From a bacterium 1xD8-48 (GTDB lineage: Bacteria; Bacillota; Clostridia; Lachnospirales; Lachnospiraceae): a stretch of 64,000 nt of DNA. A program made the translations under genes and the position numbers. Position 1 is the stretch's first letter. Every line of letters starts with the position of its first letter. Below the pieces are notes generated by a model. It made no database searches. It had not been told where the DNA came from and saw only the letters and a program-made list of their open reading frames with translations. Positions 9,429 through 19,424 of the stretch are shown here, piece after piece. The stretch covers positions 32,943-96,942 of the forward strand of contig QZDS01000019.1 of NCBI GenBank assembly GCA_009917455.1, given 5' to 3'.

Positions 9429-10361
9429 GTGAAAATATTGAATTTTGGCTCGTTAAATATTGATTACGTGTACCGGGTAGCGCACATTCTGCAGCCCGGA
9501 GAAACTTTAAAAGCCGGGGAGATGGAGGTTTTTCCCGGAGGAAAGGGCTTAAACCAGTCCATAGCCGCCGCAAGGGCAGGGGCGGAGGTTTATCACGCCG
9601 GTATGGTGGGAGCGGAGGACGGAGGCTTTTTGCTGGACGTCTGCCGGGAAAACCATGTGAATACAGATTATATCCGGACAGCGGAGGGAAAGAGCGGACA
9701 CACCATCATTCAGGTGGACGACAATGCCCAGAACAGCATTCTTCTCTACGGAGGCGGCAACCGGAAAATCACGGAGGATTTTATCAGAGAAGTGCTGGCC
9801 GGTTTTGGAAAAGGGGATATTCTGGTTTTGCAGAACGAGATTAATCTGTTGGATGTTGTCATTGACATGGCATATGAAAAGGGAATGAAGATAGTCTTAA
9901 ATCCATCTCCCTTTGACGAGGGGCTTGACGGCTGCGATTTGTCAAAGGTATCGGTTTTTCTGGTAAACGAAATAGAGGCCGGGCTCCTCGCCGGCGGAAA
10001 CGGTGAAGACAGGGAAGGAAGCGGAAAAGGATGCGAAAACGGAGAGGACGGCGCAAAGCTGGTTGACAAAATACTGAAAAAATATCCTGAGGCGCAGGCG
10101 GTGGTCACCATGGGGGCGCAGGGCGCCTTTTACGGACAGGGGAGCTTCCGGCATTTCCAGAGGAGCTTTCCGGTGAAAGCAGTGGACACCACGGCGGCAG
10201 GGGACACCTTTACCGGCTATTTTGTTTACGGCCTGATGAAAGGCGAAGCCATTGAAGTAATCATGAAAAGGGCGGCGATGGCGGCTGCTGTGGCCGTATC
10301 CCGGAAAGGGGCGGTTCCGTCCATCCCGAAGAGGGAAGAAATTAAAATGACAGGAGAATAA
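9429..10361 (+). CDS. PfkB-family carbohydrate kinase, ribokinase-like
   Basis: This 310-residue protein has the ribokinase signatures GGKGLNQ (38-44) and DTTAAGDTF (253-261), where Asp259 is the predicted catalytic base and the glycines form the anion hole. The GTG start is preceded by AGGAGG at 9416-9421. A Gly/Glu-rich insertion around residues 189-208 is unusual. It should phosphorylate a sugar, probably a pentose or nucleoside-like sugar, using ATP in the cytoplasm. Its position between an ADP-ribosylglycohydrolase-family protein and a transporter suggests it captures the sugar released by its upstream neighbour. The exact substrate cannot be read from sequence. Confidence 0.85.
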   Translation: MKILNFGSLNIDYVYRVAHILQPGETLKAGEMEVFPGGKGLNQSIAAARAGAEVYHAGMVGAEDGGFLLDVCRENHVNTDYIRTAEGKSGHTIIQVDDNAQNSILLYGGGNRKITEDFIREVLAGFGKGDILVLQNEINLLDVVIDMAYEKGMKIVLNPSPFDEGLDGCDLSKVSVFLVNEIEAGLLAGGNGEDREGSGKGCENGEDGAKLVDKILKKYPEAQAVVTMGAQGAFYGQGSFRHFQRSFPVKAVDTTAAGDTFTGYFVYGLMKGEAIEVIMKRAAMAAAVAVSRKGAVPSIPKREEIKMTGE

Positions 10362-10366
10362 AAGCA

Positions 10367-11890
10367 ATGCAGGATGAAAAAACAACCAAAAAGAATCTGA
10401 TATTTTTTCCGCTGGGAACAATGGGGAGGGATGCGGTTTACAGTCTGATTAACAGCTATCTGTTGACCTTCGTGCTGTTTACGCATTCCCTTAACGGGGC
10501 TCAGGTCGGGGCGATTACAGGAATTATGATTGCCGCCAGGGTGTTTGACGCCATAAACGACCCTGTGATGGGAAATATCATAGAAAGGACCCGTTCCCGA
10601 TTCGGCAAATTCAAGCCCTGGCTGGCGGCGGGTGGGGTGTCCACCACAGTGGTGATTTATCTGCTTTTTAACGTAAGGCTTTCCGGTTGGCGGTTCGTGT
10701 GTTTTTTTGCGCTGATGTATTTTGCTTTCAGCATCACTTATACCATGAGCGATATTTCCTACTGGGGAATGATTCCGGCCCTTGGCTCGGACGCCGATGT
10801 GAGGAACCGGTTTACCGCCCGCACCACCCTGTTTGCGGGAATCGGCGGAACGCTGGCTGCTATCTTGATTCCCGTTTTTTCCGCGGGAACCTGGGCAATC
10901 GGCGGCAGTTCGGAGGCGGCATACGGAAGAATCGCACTGGTTATCGCCGTGATTGCGCCTCTTTTCATCATGTTTACGCTGTTTGGGGTGCGGGAGAACA
11001 GGGAGACGGGCAAAGCCGGCGAAGAGAGGGAAAAGTTTTCCTTTAAACAAATCTTTCATACCATTGCCCGGAACGACCAGCTTGTGTGGGTGTCGGTTAT
11101 TTTCCTGATTCAGCAGGTGGGGAACGGGCTGGTGATTGGCGGGATTGGTTCTGCTTATATTTATTTCACCTTCGGCTATAACGGCGGGCTGTATTCTCTG
11201 TTTAACACCGTGGGCATGTCGGCCACGGCGGTTCTGATGATTGTGTACCCGGCGGTTTCAAGGCGGATTCACAGGAAAAAGCTGATGGGCATTATGGCCG
11301 TGATATCCACTTTGGGGTATGCGCTGATGCTCCTTTCCTTGTTTGTTCCGGGCATCGGGATGGACAGGTTCTGGCTTCTGGTGGCCGGATACATGTTTTC
11401 CAACTTCGGACAGTACTGCTTCTACCTGATTATGATGATTTCCATTATGAATACGGTGGAGTACAACGAATACAAATTCGGAACAAGGGACGAGGGGATT
11501 ATCACATCCCTCAGGCCGTTCATTACCAAAATGAGCTCCGCCCTGATAGTGGCCCTTACCTCCGCGGTCTATCTTTTATTCGGGGTCACCGGCTATACCA
11601 ACGCCATTTCCGGGCTGGAGCAGCAGTGCGCGCAGGGACTGATTTCGGAGGAGGAAAAACTCACGGAAATATCCGAAGTGATTTTCGGCTCTGAAAAGGA
11701 CGCGGCGGAAGGCGCTGCAAACAGCGTGGCGGAAAGGCACGGCGGCGTCACGGCGGGACAAAGCGCCGGACTTCTGGCGGCCATGACGGTGGTTCCCTGT
11801 TTCCTCATGCTGTTGTCCTTCTGTTTATATAAGAAGAAATACAAACTGGACGAGGAGGAATATGACAGAATCTGCGCGAAGCTGCGTTAA
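10367..11890 (+). CDS. GPH-type (MelB-like) sugar/cation symporter, MFS fold
   Basis: The 507-residue protein has about 12 hydrophobic segments and the early motif NDPVMGNIIERTRSRFGKF, typical of glycoside-pentoside-hexuronide:cation symporters, where the Asp binds the coupling cation. It starts 5 nt after the kinase stop, so the genes are surely cotranscribed. It probably imports the glycoside or riboside handled by the two upstream gene products. A loop of about 60 polar residues precedes the last helix. Confidence 0.85.
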   Translation: MQDEKTTKKNLIFFPLGTMGRDAVYSLINSYLLTFVLFTHSLNGAQVGAITGIMIAARVFDAINDPVMGNIIERTRSRFGKFKPWLAAGGVSTTVVIYLLFNVRLSGWRFVCFFALMYFAFSITYTMSDISYWGMIPALGSDADVRNRFTARTTLFAGIGGTLAAILIPVFSAGTWAIGGSSEAAYGRIALVIAVIAPLFIMFTLFGVRENRETGKAGEEREKFSFKQIFHTIARNDQLVWVSVIFLIQQVGNGLVIGGIGSAYIYFTFGYNGGLYSLFNTVGMSATAVLMIVYPAVSRRIHRKKLMGIMAVISTLGYALMLLSLFVPGIGMDRFWLLVAGYMFSNFGQYCFYLIMMISIMNTVEYNEYKFGTRDEGIITSLRPFITKMSSALIVALTSAVYLLFGVTGYTNAISGLEQQCAQGLISEEEKLTEISEVIFGSEKDAAEGAANSVAERHGGVTAGQSAGLLAAMTVVPCFLMLLSFCLYKKKYKLDEEEYDRICAKLR

Positions 11891-12054
11891 AAATCAGAAG
11901 CTGTGGAGCGGGGTTTTGGCGCAGGCAGACGGAAAAGGCTTTGGATATAAAATTTATACATCAAATATAGAATTTTCCGAATAGAGATAATTTTGCGGCT
12001 GTAGTAGAATGAGTGTAATCAATCAGACAGACTTATTTTTAACAGGAGGGCATC

Positions 12055-15000
12055 ATGTTTTTGACGGACAGAAAACTGGAAAGGCGCATCGACGAGGCGA
12101 TGCAGTACAGATATCGGGATACGATTGAACTTTTGGAGTTTGCCGTGGCGGAGGATACGCAGGGAGTGGTAAATCCGCAGCTTCCCGAATCCTTTGAGGG
12201 ATGGGAGACGATGAAGGCCGGGGATACCTGGAAAGGGCGCGACAAATTTCTCTGGATGCATAAGGTAATCCACATTCCCTCGGAATGGAAAGGGAAAAGA
12301 GTCGTGGGAATCTTTGACTTCGGAAATACCGGCGGCGGAAATAACTCCGGTTTCGAATCCATGATTTACATAGATGGGAAAATGTATCAGGGTGTGGACA
12401 GCAATCATAAGGAAGTGTTTTTTGAGGAGGAGCTCTGCGGAAAGGATGTGGACGTGACTTTCCGCCTGTGGTCCGGGCTTGAGGGCGGCGGAATCCCGAA
12501 GGAGCAGGAGCACAGGATTGCCCGGGCGGACCTGGCATGGCTGGACGAAAAGACGGATGATTTTTACTACATGGCTTCCATGGTATGGCAGACTTTAGCA
12601 GATCTTGACGCCTCTGACCCCATGCAGCATGAGCTTCGGAAAGCCCTTGACGGCGCGTGCCACTGTATCGACTGGTCTTATCCGGGCAGCGAAGAATTTT
12701 ATGAATCCGTCCATCAGGCCGACGATTATCTGAATGAAAGTATTGACAGGATGGACAAAAAGTCCATGGTGAACGTGTACTGCGTGGGACATACCCATAT
12801 CGATATGGCGTGGCTCTGGCGGCTGAAGCATACAAGAGAAAAAGGCTCCCGCTCTTTTTCCACGGTGCTTCGTCTGATGGAGATGTACCCGGAATACATT
12901 TTTCTGCAGACCCAGCCTCAGCTATATGAGTACATGAAAGAGGAATTTCCGGATATCTACGGGAAAATCAAAAAAAGAGTGGCGGAAGGACGTTGGGAGG
13001 CCGACGGGGCCATGTGGGTGGAGGCCGACTGTAACTTAACCAGCGGGGAATCTCTCACAAGACAGATTTTGATTGGCAGCAGATTTATAAAGGAAGAGTT
13101 CGGCAAAGACGTGGAATTTCTGTGGCTGCCAGATGTGTTCGGTTATTCCTGGGCGCTTCCGCAGATTTTGAAGAAAGCCGGAATCAGCACCTTTATGACC
13201 ACAAAGATAAGCTGGAACCAGTATAACCGTATGCCTCACGATACTTTCAAATGGAAGGGAATCGACGGAAGCGAGGTTTTGACTCACTTTGTCACCACGC
13301 CGGAGCCCTGGCGGGAGAGGGACTCCTGGTTTTATACCTATAACGGCATGATTACGCCCAGAACGGTGCAGGGCGTCTGGAACGCCTACAGCGAAAAGCA
13401 GATGAATAAGGATTTGCTGATTTCCTTTGGCTACGGCGACGGGGGCGGCGGCGTGAATCGGGATATGCTGGAGAACCGAAGAAGAATTGAAAAAATTCCG
13501 GGGCTTCCCAACCTGAAAATGTCCACAGCCGGCGAATATTTCCGCAGGCTTCACGAAACGGTGGAAAACACGGAGCAGTATGTCCACACCTGGGACGGCG
13601 AGCTGTACCTGGAGTACCACAGAGGGACTTACACCAGCCAGGGATACAATAAGCGCATGAACCGGAAAATGGAGCTTTTGTACCGCAGGACGGAGTGGCT
13701 GACGGCGATGGCGGCAATCCTTTCGGGGGATATTGGCCTTGCCGGGCAGGAGGAGCTGACAAAGGGATGGAAGCACATTCTGACGAACCAGTTCCACGAT
13801 ATTATTCCCGGTTCCTCTATCCGCGAGGTTTACGAGGATTCCAGAGAGGATTATAAATATATCGAGAAAATTGCCCGCGGCATAAAGAGCGGGGCGTATG
13901 AACGTCTGCTTGGGAAAAAGGAAAATACCTATACGATTATCAACGCTTCCGGCTGGACCATGAGCCAGATTGTTCCGCTTCCGGGCAGCGGGGAGGGCGT
14001 TTACAGAGACGCCGACGGAAACGAGCTTGCCGCGCAAAAGGGAAGCGGCGTTACCTATGTGGAGGTAAAGGACGTTCCGGCAATGGGATTTAAGACCGTT
14101 GTTTTTGAGGAAGCAAAAGAGGGGGCAAAGGCGGGCGTGCCGCTGCAGACGGCCTTTTCTGTCAGCGGCACCGTAACGGATGCTGCCGTCGGCACAGGCA
14201 GGGAGATTGAAACGCCTTTCTATCAGATTTCCCTGAACAGCTACGGGCAGATTGTGCGGCTGTATGACAAGACTTACCATCGGGACGTGGTTCCCGAAGG
14301 AATGCGGGCCAACGTGCTGCAGGTGTTTGAGGATAAGCCCATCGACTTTGACGCCTGGGACGTGGACATTTTTTATCAGGAAAAAATGCGGGAAATCACG
14401 GAGCTTTCCATGTTTGAAATCACGGAAATGGGGCCGCTTCGCATGAATATCCACATGGAATGGAATTATATGAACTCCCGGATTCGCCAGGACATGGTGC
14501 TTTACAGCAGTGACAGAAGGATTGACTTTAAGACAAAGGTGGATTACCACGAGCAGCATCAGCTCCTGAAAGCGGCCTTTCCGGTGGATATCCGCTCCAC
14601 CTACGGCACATACGACGTACAGTACGGCAACGTAAGGCGTCCCAATCACTGGAACACAAGCTGGGATTTGGCGAAATTTGAGACGGTTGCCCACAGATGG
14701 GCGGATTTGTCGGAGAGAAATTACGGCGTGAGTATCATAAACGACTGCAAGTACGGCCATGACATCAAGGATAACGTGATGCGCATTTCCCTGCTCCGGG
14801 CCGGAACCCACCCCGATTACCTTCAGGACCAGGGCGAGCATGAGTTTACTTATGCGCTGCTTCCTCATCAGGGAGACTTTGTGGCGGGAAATGTGGTTCC
14901 CGAAGCCTTCGCGCTGAATGAGCCCATGGAGGCCGTGGCGGGAGAAGCAAACCTTACTTTTGACAGCTTCTTGTCCTTTGACAATGAGCAGGTGGAGCTG

Positions 15001-15216
15001 GACGCGGTGAAGAAATCCGAGGACGGAAAGTATCTGGCAGTCCGTTTCCATGAATTTGCAGGCTCGGCTCAGGAAGTGGAGGTAAAACCGGGATTTGCTT
15101 ACAGGTCATGGGCGGAATGCGATTTGAGGGAGCGGCCCCTTACGGAATTCGCGGAAGGGAAGATTTCCTTAAAGCTCCATGCCTATGAGATTAAGACGGT
15201 ACTGTTGTCTGTTTAA
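12055..15216 (+). CDS. Alpha-mannosidase, glycoside hydrolase family 38
   Basis: At 1053 residues the length fits bacterial GH38 enzymes. The zinc-binding GHTHIDMAWLW element lies near residue 245 and the nucleophile region WVEADCN near 325; both are intact. A helical bundle and C-terminal beta domains follow as in the family. No signal peptide is present, so it acts in the cytoplasm on imported mannosides. The start ATG has GGAGGG just upstream. It heads a group with a YesL-like protein, YesM/YesN and an ABC transporter, which suggests that the imported oligosaccharide contains alpha-mannose. Confidence 0.93.
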   Translation: MFLTDRKLERRIDEAMQYRYRDTIELLEFAVAEDTQGVVNPQLPESFEGWETMKAGDTWKGRDKFLWMHKVIHIPSEWKGKRVVGIFDFGNTGGGNNSGFESMIYIDGKMYQGVDSNHKEVFFEEELCGKDVDVTFRLWSGLEGGGIPKEQEHRIARADLAWLDEKTDDFYYMASMVWQTLADLDASDPMQHELRKALDGACHCIDWSYPGSEEFYESVHQADDYLNESIDRMDKKSMVNVYCVGHTHIDMAWLWRLKHTREKGSRSFSTVLRLMEMYPEYIFLQTQPQLYEYMKEEFPDIYGKIKKRVAEGRWEADGAMWVEADCNLTSGESLTRQILIGSRFIKEEFGKDVEFLWLPDVFGYSWALPQILKKAGISTFMTTKISWNQYNRMPHDTFKWKGIDGSEVLTHFVTTPEPWRERDSWFYTYNGMITPRTVQGVWNAYSEKQMNKDLLISFGYGDGGGGVNRDMLENRRRIEKIPGLPNLKMSTAGEYFRRLHETVENTEQYVHTWDGELYLEYHRGTYTSQGYNKRMNRKMELLYRRTEWLTAMAAILSGDIGLAGQEELTKGWKHILTNQFHDIIPGSSIREVYEDSREDYKYIEKIARGIKSGAYERLLGKKENTYTIINASGWTMSQIVPLPGSGEGVYRDADGNELAAQKGSGVTYVEVKDVPAMGFKTVVFEEAKEGAKAGVPLQTAFSVSGTVTDAAVGTGREIETPFYQISLNSYGQIVRLYDKTYHRDVVPEGMRANVLQVFEDKPIDFDAWDVDIFYQEKMREITELSMFEITEMGPLRMNIHMEWNYMNSRIRQDMVLYSSDRRIDFKTKVDYHEQHQLLKAAFPVDIRSTYGTYDVQYGNVRRPNHWNTSWDLAKFETVAHRWADLSERNYGVSIINDCKYGHDIKDNVMRISLLRAGTHPDYLQDQGEHEFTYALLPHQGDFVAGNVVPEAFALNEPMEAVAGEANLTFDSFLSFDNEQVELDAVKKSEDGKYLAVRFHEFAGSAQEVEVKPGFAYRSWAECDLRERPLTEFAEGKISLKLHAYEIKTVLLSV

Positions 15217-15235
15217 ATGAAAGGGGGAAGGATGT

Positions 15236-15898
15236 ATGGGAGAACTGTTCCGTATAGACAGAGTAATGGGATTTTGTGAAAAGGTATGCTACTTTTTTAT
15301 CATAAATCTGCTGTTTATTGTTTCCAATATTCCGGCGCTTTTGTTCTTGCTGTTTGTGGGCGCCGGACAGATACGGGAATGCCTTCCCCTGTTTCTTTTG
15401 TGCCTGCTTCCCATGGCCCCGGCCCTGTCGGCGGTCATGTACGCGATGAACCGCATTATCAGGGGAACGGAGGGGAAAGCAATCAGGGATTACCGGAAAG
15501 GATTTTTCTCCGGCTTTTGGCAGAAAATAAGGCTTGGGTGCGGACAGCTTTTTGTGATTTTCATGTGCCAGGCCAACATGGAGTTTTTTTCCGTCAGGAT
15601 GAAAAGCCTGTGGATGGCGGTGGTTTTTGCTGTACTGTTTGCCATGGCCGTTCTCATTACGCCGACTCTTTACATGCTTGCCAGCCGGTACGAGATGACC
15701 GACATACAACTGATAAAGGCGGCGGTTACGCTTATGATTGCAAAACCGGTCTTTACGCTGGGGAACATCGCGGCGCTTTGCCTGATTTTAGCGGCTTTCG
15801 AGATATCGGCGGGGACGACGGTGCTGTTTATGGGAAGCGTTTACGGATTTCTGGTTATGTTTATGAACCAAAGCCTTTTACGGAAACTGGAAAAATAA
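15236..15898 (+). CDS. YesL-family (DUF624) membrane protein
   Basis: A 220-residue protein with about five to six membrane segments and the conserved N-terminal pattern of DUF624 (short amphipathic start, first helix with INLLFIVSN, later TPTLYMLASRYE). Members sit in sugar-utilisation loci beside YesM/YesN systems; their biochemical role is not known. ATG 15236 has GGGGGAAGG upstream and lies 20 nt after the alpha-mannosidase stop, so the two are cotranscribed. A terminator hairpin follows at 15907-15936. Confidence 0.8.
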   Translation: MGELFRIDRVMGFCEKVCYFFIINLLFIVSNIPALLFLLFVGAGQIRECLPLFLLCLLPMAPALSAVMYAMNRIIRGTEGKAIRDYRKGFFSGFWQKIRLGCGQLFVIFMCQANMEFFSVRMKSLWMAVVFAVLFAMAVLITPTLYMLASRYEMTDIQLIKAAVTLMIAKPVFTLGNIAALCLILAAFEISAGTTVLFMGSVYGFLVMFMNQSLLRKLEK

Positions 15899-15906
15899 GG
15901 CGCAGA

Positions 15907-15936
15907 GGGAATGCGGGATAACCGCATTTCCTTTTT
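15907..15936 (+). terminator. Rho-independent terminator after the YesL-like gene
   Basis: A 10-bp stem (15907-15916 with 15922-15931, one G-U pair), a 5-nt loop and TTTTT at 15932-15936 form a classic intrinsic terminator. An in-frame ATG at 15911 of the next reading frame lies inside the stem, arguing against its use as a start. Confidence 0.75.
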
Positions 15937-15964
15937 GCGGTTGGAAAGGAGCTTGGCTGTAAAG

Positions 15965-17722
15965 ATGGAAATTAAGGGCTCAAGGCAGTTGTATAACAAA
16001 TTGTTTTACATATATACGGCGGTTCTTGCATGCGTGGTACTGCTTCTGGTTCTCTATTTTTATACCAGCACCCGGCAGCGGTTTCTGGAGCAGAATCTGA
16101 ATTATATGGAGATGATGAGCCGGGCGGCGTCCTCCTATCTGGAGGAAACCGCGGACACGGCGGAATACATCCACGAGGATTTATACAAATCCGTCATGGA
16201 GCTGAACGACGCGCTGCATTATATGACGGACGAGCCTTCCGATTACCAGCGTTACCGGCTGGACACCTACATGGAAAACAAAATCAGCGAATATAAGGGC
16301 ATCGAGAAGTTTTTTCTGGACGCCTTTCAGGCATATGCCGATTTGAATTACGTGGTGCTTTACAGCTATGAGCGGGACGAGATTACCGAGTATACAAGGG
16401 ACGGTAAAAGCTACAGGAAAAGCGCCGGCGAGGCGTTTAAGAACAGGTTTTTTGAGGAAAATCTCTCAGACGAAGAAAGCTTTACCTATCTGAAGGAAAT
16501 ACGGAATCCGGCCACTATGAAAGTGAAAGGCTGTATGGTTCTGGGCTTTGCGGGGGATAAATTCAGGGAAATTTATGAATACTACGACCGGCCGGAGCTG
16601 ATTGTGTATAACGAAGCCGGGACAGGTATCTTTGCTTCCTCGTCAAAGGAGCCCCTTTCCGCGATTAGGGAGGCGGAGAGGGCAGGAGGGCTTGAGAGCC
16701 TGCTTGACGCCTATGCGGAGCATATCCAGATGGGACAGTACCATGCCGTCAGCTATCTTGAGAGAAAGCAGGCGGCCAGGGTACCCGGAACCATTGTCTT
16801 TATGATTTTCGCCGTGGGAGTCTTTGCGATGGCGTTTGGGGAGGCTTTGGTAAGGTATTATCTGCAGCGGCTTGCCACGCGTTTAAACAGGATACTGGAC
16901 GGAATGACAGGGGTTATGGATGGGGATTTGGATATACGGATTCCCGCCAACAAAAACGGCGACGAGCTGGATTTGATTTCCCGGTACTTCAATGAGATGT
17001 GCGCGCGCCTTGACGAGCATATAAAGAAACGGTATCTGGCGGAAATCGAGCAGAAGAACGCGGAGATGGCGGCGCTGCAGAGCCAGATTAACCCGCACTT
17101 TTTATATAACACGTTAGAGGCGATTCGGATGAAGGCCATCTGCAACGGCGACAGGGAAGTGGGGAAAATGCTTTACAGCATGGCGGTGACCTTCCGGGCC
17201 CAGCTAAAGGAGGCGGACGTGATTACGCTGGCCCAGGAACTGCACTACAGCAAAAAGTATATGGAGCTCTTTGAGTTTCGTTACCAGAAGCAGTTCCAGG
17301 CTCTGGTGGAATGTCCGGAGGAGTATCTTCAGACGCCGATTATCAAGTTTGTACTGCAGCCGATTATAGAAAATTATTTTATCCATGGCATCCGCATGAG
17401 GGAAGAGGATAATTTTATACGGATTGCGGTTGAAAAGGAAAAGGATTTCCGGATAATTGTGGAAGATAACGGCCGGGGCATGACGAAGGAGGAGCTTGCG
17501 GCCAAAAACGAGGAGCTTTTGAACGATACCATGAAAAAGGAGGCTTCCATCGGGGTTGCCAACGTAAACCGCAGATTAAAGGCTGTTTACGGCAGGGACT
17601 ACGGGATTTTGATGGAGGCAAGAGAGGGCGGCGGGCTCCGGGTGATTTTACAGTTCCCGACGGTAGAGCCAGGGGAGAAGGAAGAGACGGACTATGATGA
17701 AAGTGATGTTGGTGGAAAATGA
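15965..17722 (+). CDS. YesM-type sensor histidine kinase
   Basis: The protein has an N-terminal membrane helix, an extracellular sensor region of about 230 residues, a second helix near 265-290, a HAMP domain, a His_kinase segment with NPHFLYNTLE (phosphoacceptor His near 378), and an ATPase domain with IIEN and GRGM boxes. ATG 15965 has AAAGGAG at 15945-15951; the longer start at 15911 falls in a terminator stem. It is expected to sense an extracellular sugar or binding protein and phosphorylate the regulator encoded next, with which it overlaps by 29 nt. Length 585 residues. Confidence 0.88.
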   Translation: MEIKGSRQLYNKLFYIYTAVLACVVLLLVLYFYTSTRQRFLEQNLNYMEMMSRAASSYLEETADTAEYIHEDLYKSVMELNDALHYMTDEPSDYQRYRLDTYMENKISEYKGIEKFFLDAFQAYADLNYVVLYSYERDEITEYTRDGKSYRKSAGEAFKNRFFEENLSDEESFTYLKEIRNPATMKVKGCMVLGFAGDKFREIYEYYDRPELIVYNEAGTGIFASSSKEPLSAIREAERAGGLESLLDAYAEHIQMGQYHAVSYLERKQAARVPGTIVFMIFAVGVFAMAFGEALVRYYLQRLATRLNRILDGMTGVMDGDLDIRIPANKNGDELDLISRYFNEMCARLDEHIKKRYLAEIEQKNAEMAALQSQINPHFLYNTLEAIRMKAICNGDREVGKMLYSMAVTFRAQLKEADVITLAQELHYSKKYMELFEFRYQKQFQALVECPEEYLQTPIIKFVLQPIIENYFIHGIRMREEDNFIRIAVEKEKDFRIIVEDNGRGMTKEELAAKNEELLNDTMKKEASIGVANVNRRLKAVYGRDYGILMEAREGGGLRVILQFPTVEPGEKEETDYDESDVGGK

Positions 17723-19211
17723 AGAACTGATTTTGCAGGGAATCAGAAACATTCTGGACTGGGAGGCGCTGGGGCTTGAGGTGGTGCATATGGCCCACGA
17801 CGGGCAGGAGGCGCTTGCCATGTGGGAAAAAGAGCCGGTACATATTGTGGTGACGGATATCAGCATGCCTGTGATGGACGGGCTGACCCTTCTTCGGAAG
17901 ATACGGGAAAAGGAAGATAAAGTGCGGTTCATCATACTGACCGGATACGACGAGTTTGCGTATGCCAGGGAGGCAATCCGTCTGGAGGTGGAGAATTACA
18001 TCTTAAAGCCAATCAACGAGGAGGAACTGGAGCGCCAGCTTAAGGAAACCATCCGGAAGATTGAGGAGATGAATAAAAAGAATCTCAGATACATTGACGA
18101 AAAGACCCAGTGGATGCATTTTCTGAACGGAAAAGCGGACAGGGATGCTTACAGCCAGTACGCGAAAATGCTGAATCTGGAAACGGAGGAGGGCACGTAT
18201 TATGCGGCCGTAATGAAATGGAGCATGGACGAGCCGAAGGAAAATAAGATTACGGATGTGCTCATGGCGCTTCGGAGAGAGGAGGGCAGGCTGAAAACGG
18301 TGCATCTTCCGCCCGACGGGCTGCTCATGCTCCTTACAGGGGAGGAATGGGAGGAGGAGAAAGCCCTTGAGTATTTTTCAGAGCTCCAGAATAAAATAGA
18401 GAGCGATTTTAACGTGATGACCTTTATCGGTATCGGGCCTCCCTTTAAAAGCTTCCGGCAGCTTCCTGAGGCTTACCAAACCGCGAAAAAGCTCCAGAAA
18501 TACCTGATTATCGAAGGGTACGGGAGCTGCATCAGCCGGCGGCAGATTCAAAACCGGAAAACGGAAGCCGTCAGCATGGACGAGGCCCGACTCCGCAAGC
18601 ATATCCTGAAAAAGGAAAAGGAGGAGGCGGTAGGATATGCGGAAGACCTCTTTATCAACAATATACGGAAGGACGCCTCCATCAGCTCCTTATATCAGAT
18701 TGCCGTCAAAATGGCAATGCTGCTTCAGGAAATCAAGAAGGAGTATAAGCTGGAATCCGGCAGGTTCCATGATTTGTCGGAGCTGATTGAAACCATTTTC
18801 AGCGCGGAGGACATCCGGGGAATCAAGACCGTGTTTTTTTCCGAAATCGCGGAAATTATCGAGTGCATCCACGAGGAGGATTCCCAGTATACCCCGGTGG
18901 TCCGCCAGATTATATCGGAGGTACAGCACAATTACAGAGAAGATATGAATTTGAAGACGCTGGCGTACAAATACCACATGAACGCCTCCTATCTGGGACA
19001 GATTTTCCAGAAAGAAGCAGGATGTTCCTTTGCCCAGTACCTGAGCAATACCAAAAACAGCATCGCAAAGGATTTGATTTTAAACACCAATATGAAAATC
19101 AACGACATTGCCAGGCAGGTGGGATATACCGATATCAGTTATTTTTACCGGAAATTCAAGCAGTGCTACGGCGTATCCCCGGCCTCATTGCGGGAAATGA
19201 AAAAATATTAG
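17694..19211 (+). CDS. YesN-type response regulator with AraC DNA-binding domain
   Basis: A receiver domain (residues 1-120; Asp55 in VTDISMPVMDG is the predicted phosphorylation site) is followed by a long helical linker and two C-terminal AraC-type helix-turn-helix motifs (about 405-505). It overlaps the upstream kinase gene, indicating translational coupling and a cognate pair. The likely target is the ABC transporter operon starting at 19425 and perhaps the mannosidase operon. Length 505 residues; start ATG ATG at 17694/17697. Confidence 0.9.
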   Translation: MMKVMLVENEELILQGIRNILDWEALGLEVVHMAHDGQEALAMWEKEPVHIVVTDISMPVMDGLTLLRKIREKEDKVRFIILTGYDEFAYAREAIRLEVENYILKPINEEELERQLKETIRKIEEMNKKNLRYIDEKTQWMHFLNGKADRDAYSQYAKMLNLETEEGTYYAAVMKWSMDEPKENKITDVLMALRREEGRLKTVHLPPDGLLMLLTGEEWEEEKALEYFSELQNKIESDFNVMTFIGIGPPFKSFRQLPEAYQTAKKLQKYLIIEGYGSCISRRQIQNRKTEAVSMDEARLRKHILKKEKEEAVGYAEDLFINNIRKDASISSLYQIAVKMAMLLQEIKKEYKLESGRFHDLSELIETIFSAEDIRGIKTVFFSEIAEIIECIHEEDSQYTPVVRQIISEVQHNYREDMNLKTLAYKYHMNASYLGQIFQKEAGCSFAQYLSNTKNSIAKDLILNTNMKINDIARQVGYTDISYFYRKFKQCYGVSPASLREMKKY

Positions 19212-19216
19212 ACTGG

Positions 19217-19260
19217 AAAAAATCGTGAAATGATGGACAAATTATTTCACGATTTTTTTT
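19217..19260 (+). terminator. Rho-independent terminator after the YesN regulator
   Basis: AAAAAATCGTGAAAT (19217-19231) pairs with ATTTCACGATTTTTTT from 19243 on, leaving an 11-nt loop and a long T-tract. The A-rich left arm would let it act in the opposite direction too. Confidence 0.8.
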
Positions 19261-19424
19261 GATGAATAAAATGCAAAAAAACCTCTGGAATTTGTGCAGT
19301 AAATCTGAAAGTTTTCAACTATCAATGCAAAATGCACAATGATATAGTTTTTATAGAGAAAAACATATTGCAGTTTGGCGGATAAAAGGCCGGCTGGCAG
19401 TATGAAAAAGGAGGAGGTTTAAAG

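Noticed and set aside
12595..12831. Short minus-strand frames inside the alpha-mannosidase start region
   Set aside because: No initiation signals and no domain; shadows of the sense gene.
13036..15051. 671-codon open frame on the minus strand opposite the alpha-mannosidase
   Set aside because: The plus strand is a complete GH38 gene with catalytic motifs; the antisense frame has no recognisable domain, start signal or promoter.
15911..15964. Upstream in-frame ATG for the first YesM kinase
   Set aside because: The codon lies in the stem of an intrinsic terminator and has no properly spaced ribosome-binding site; ATG 15965 fits better.
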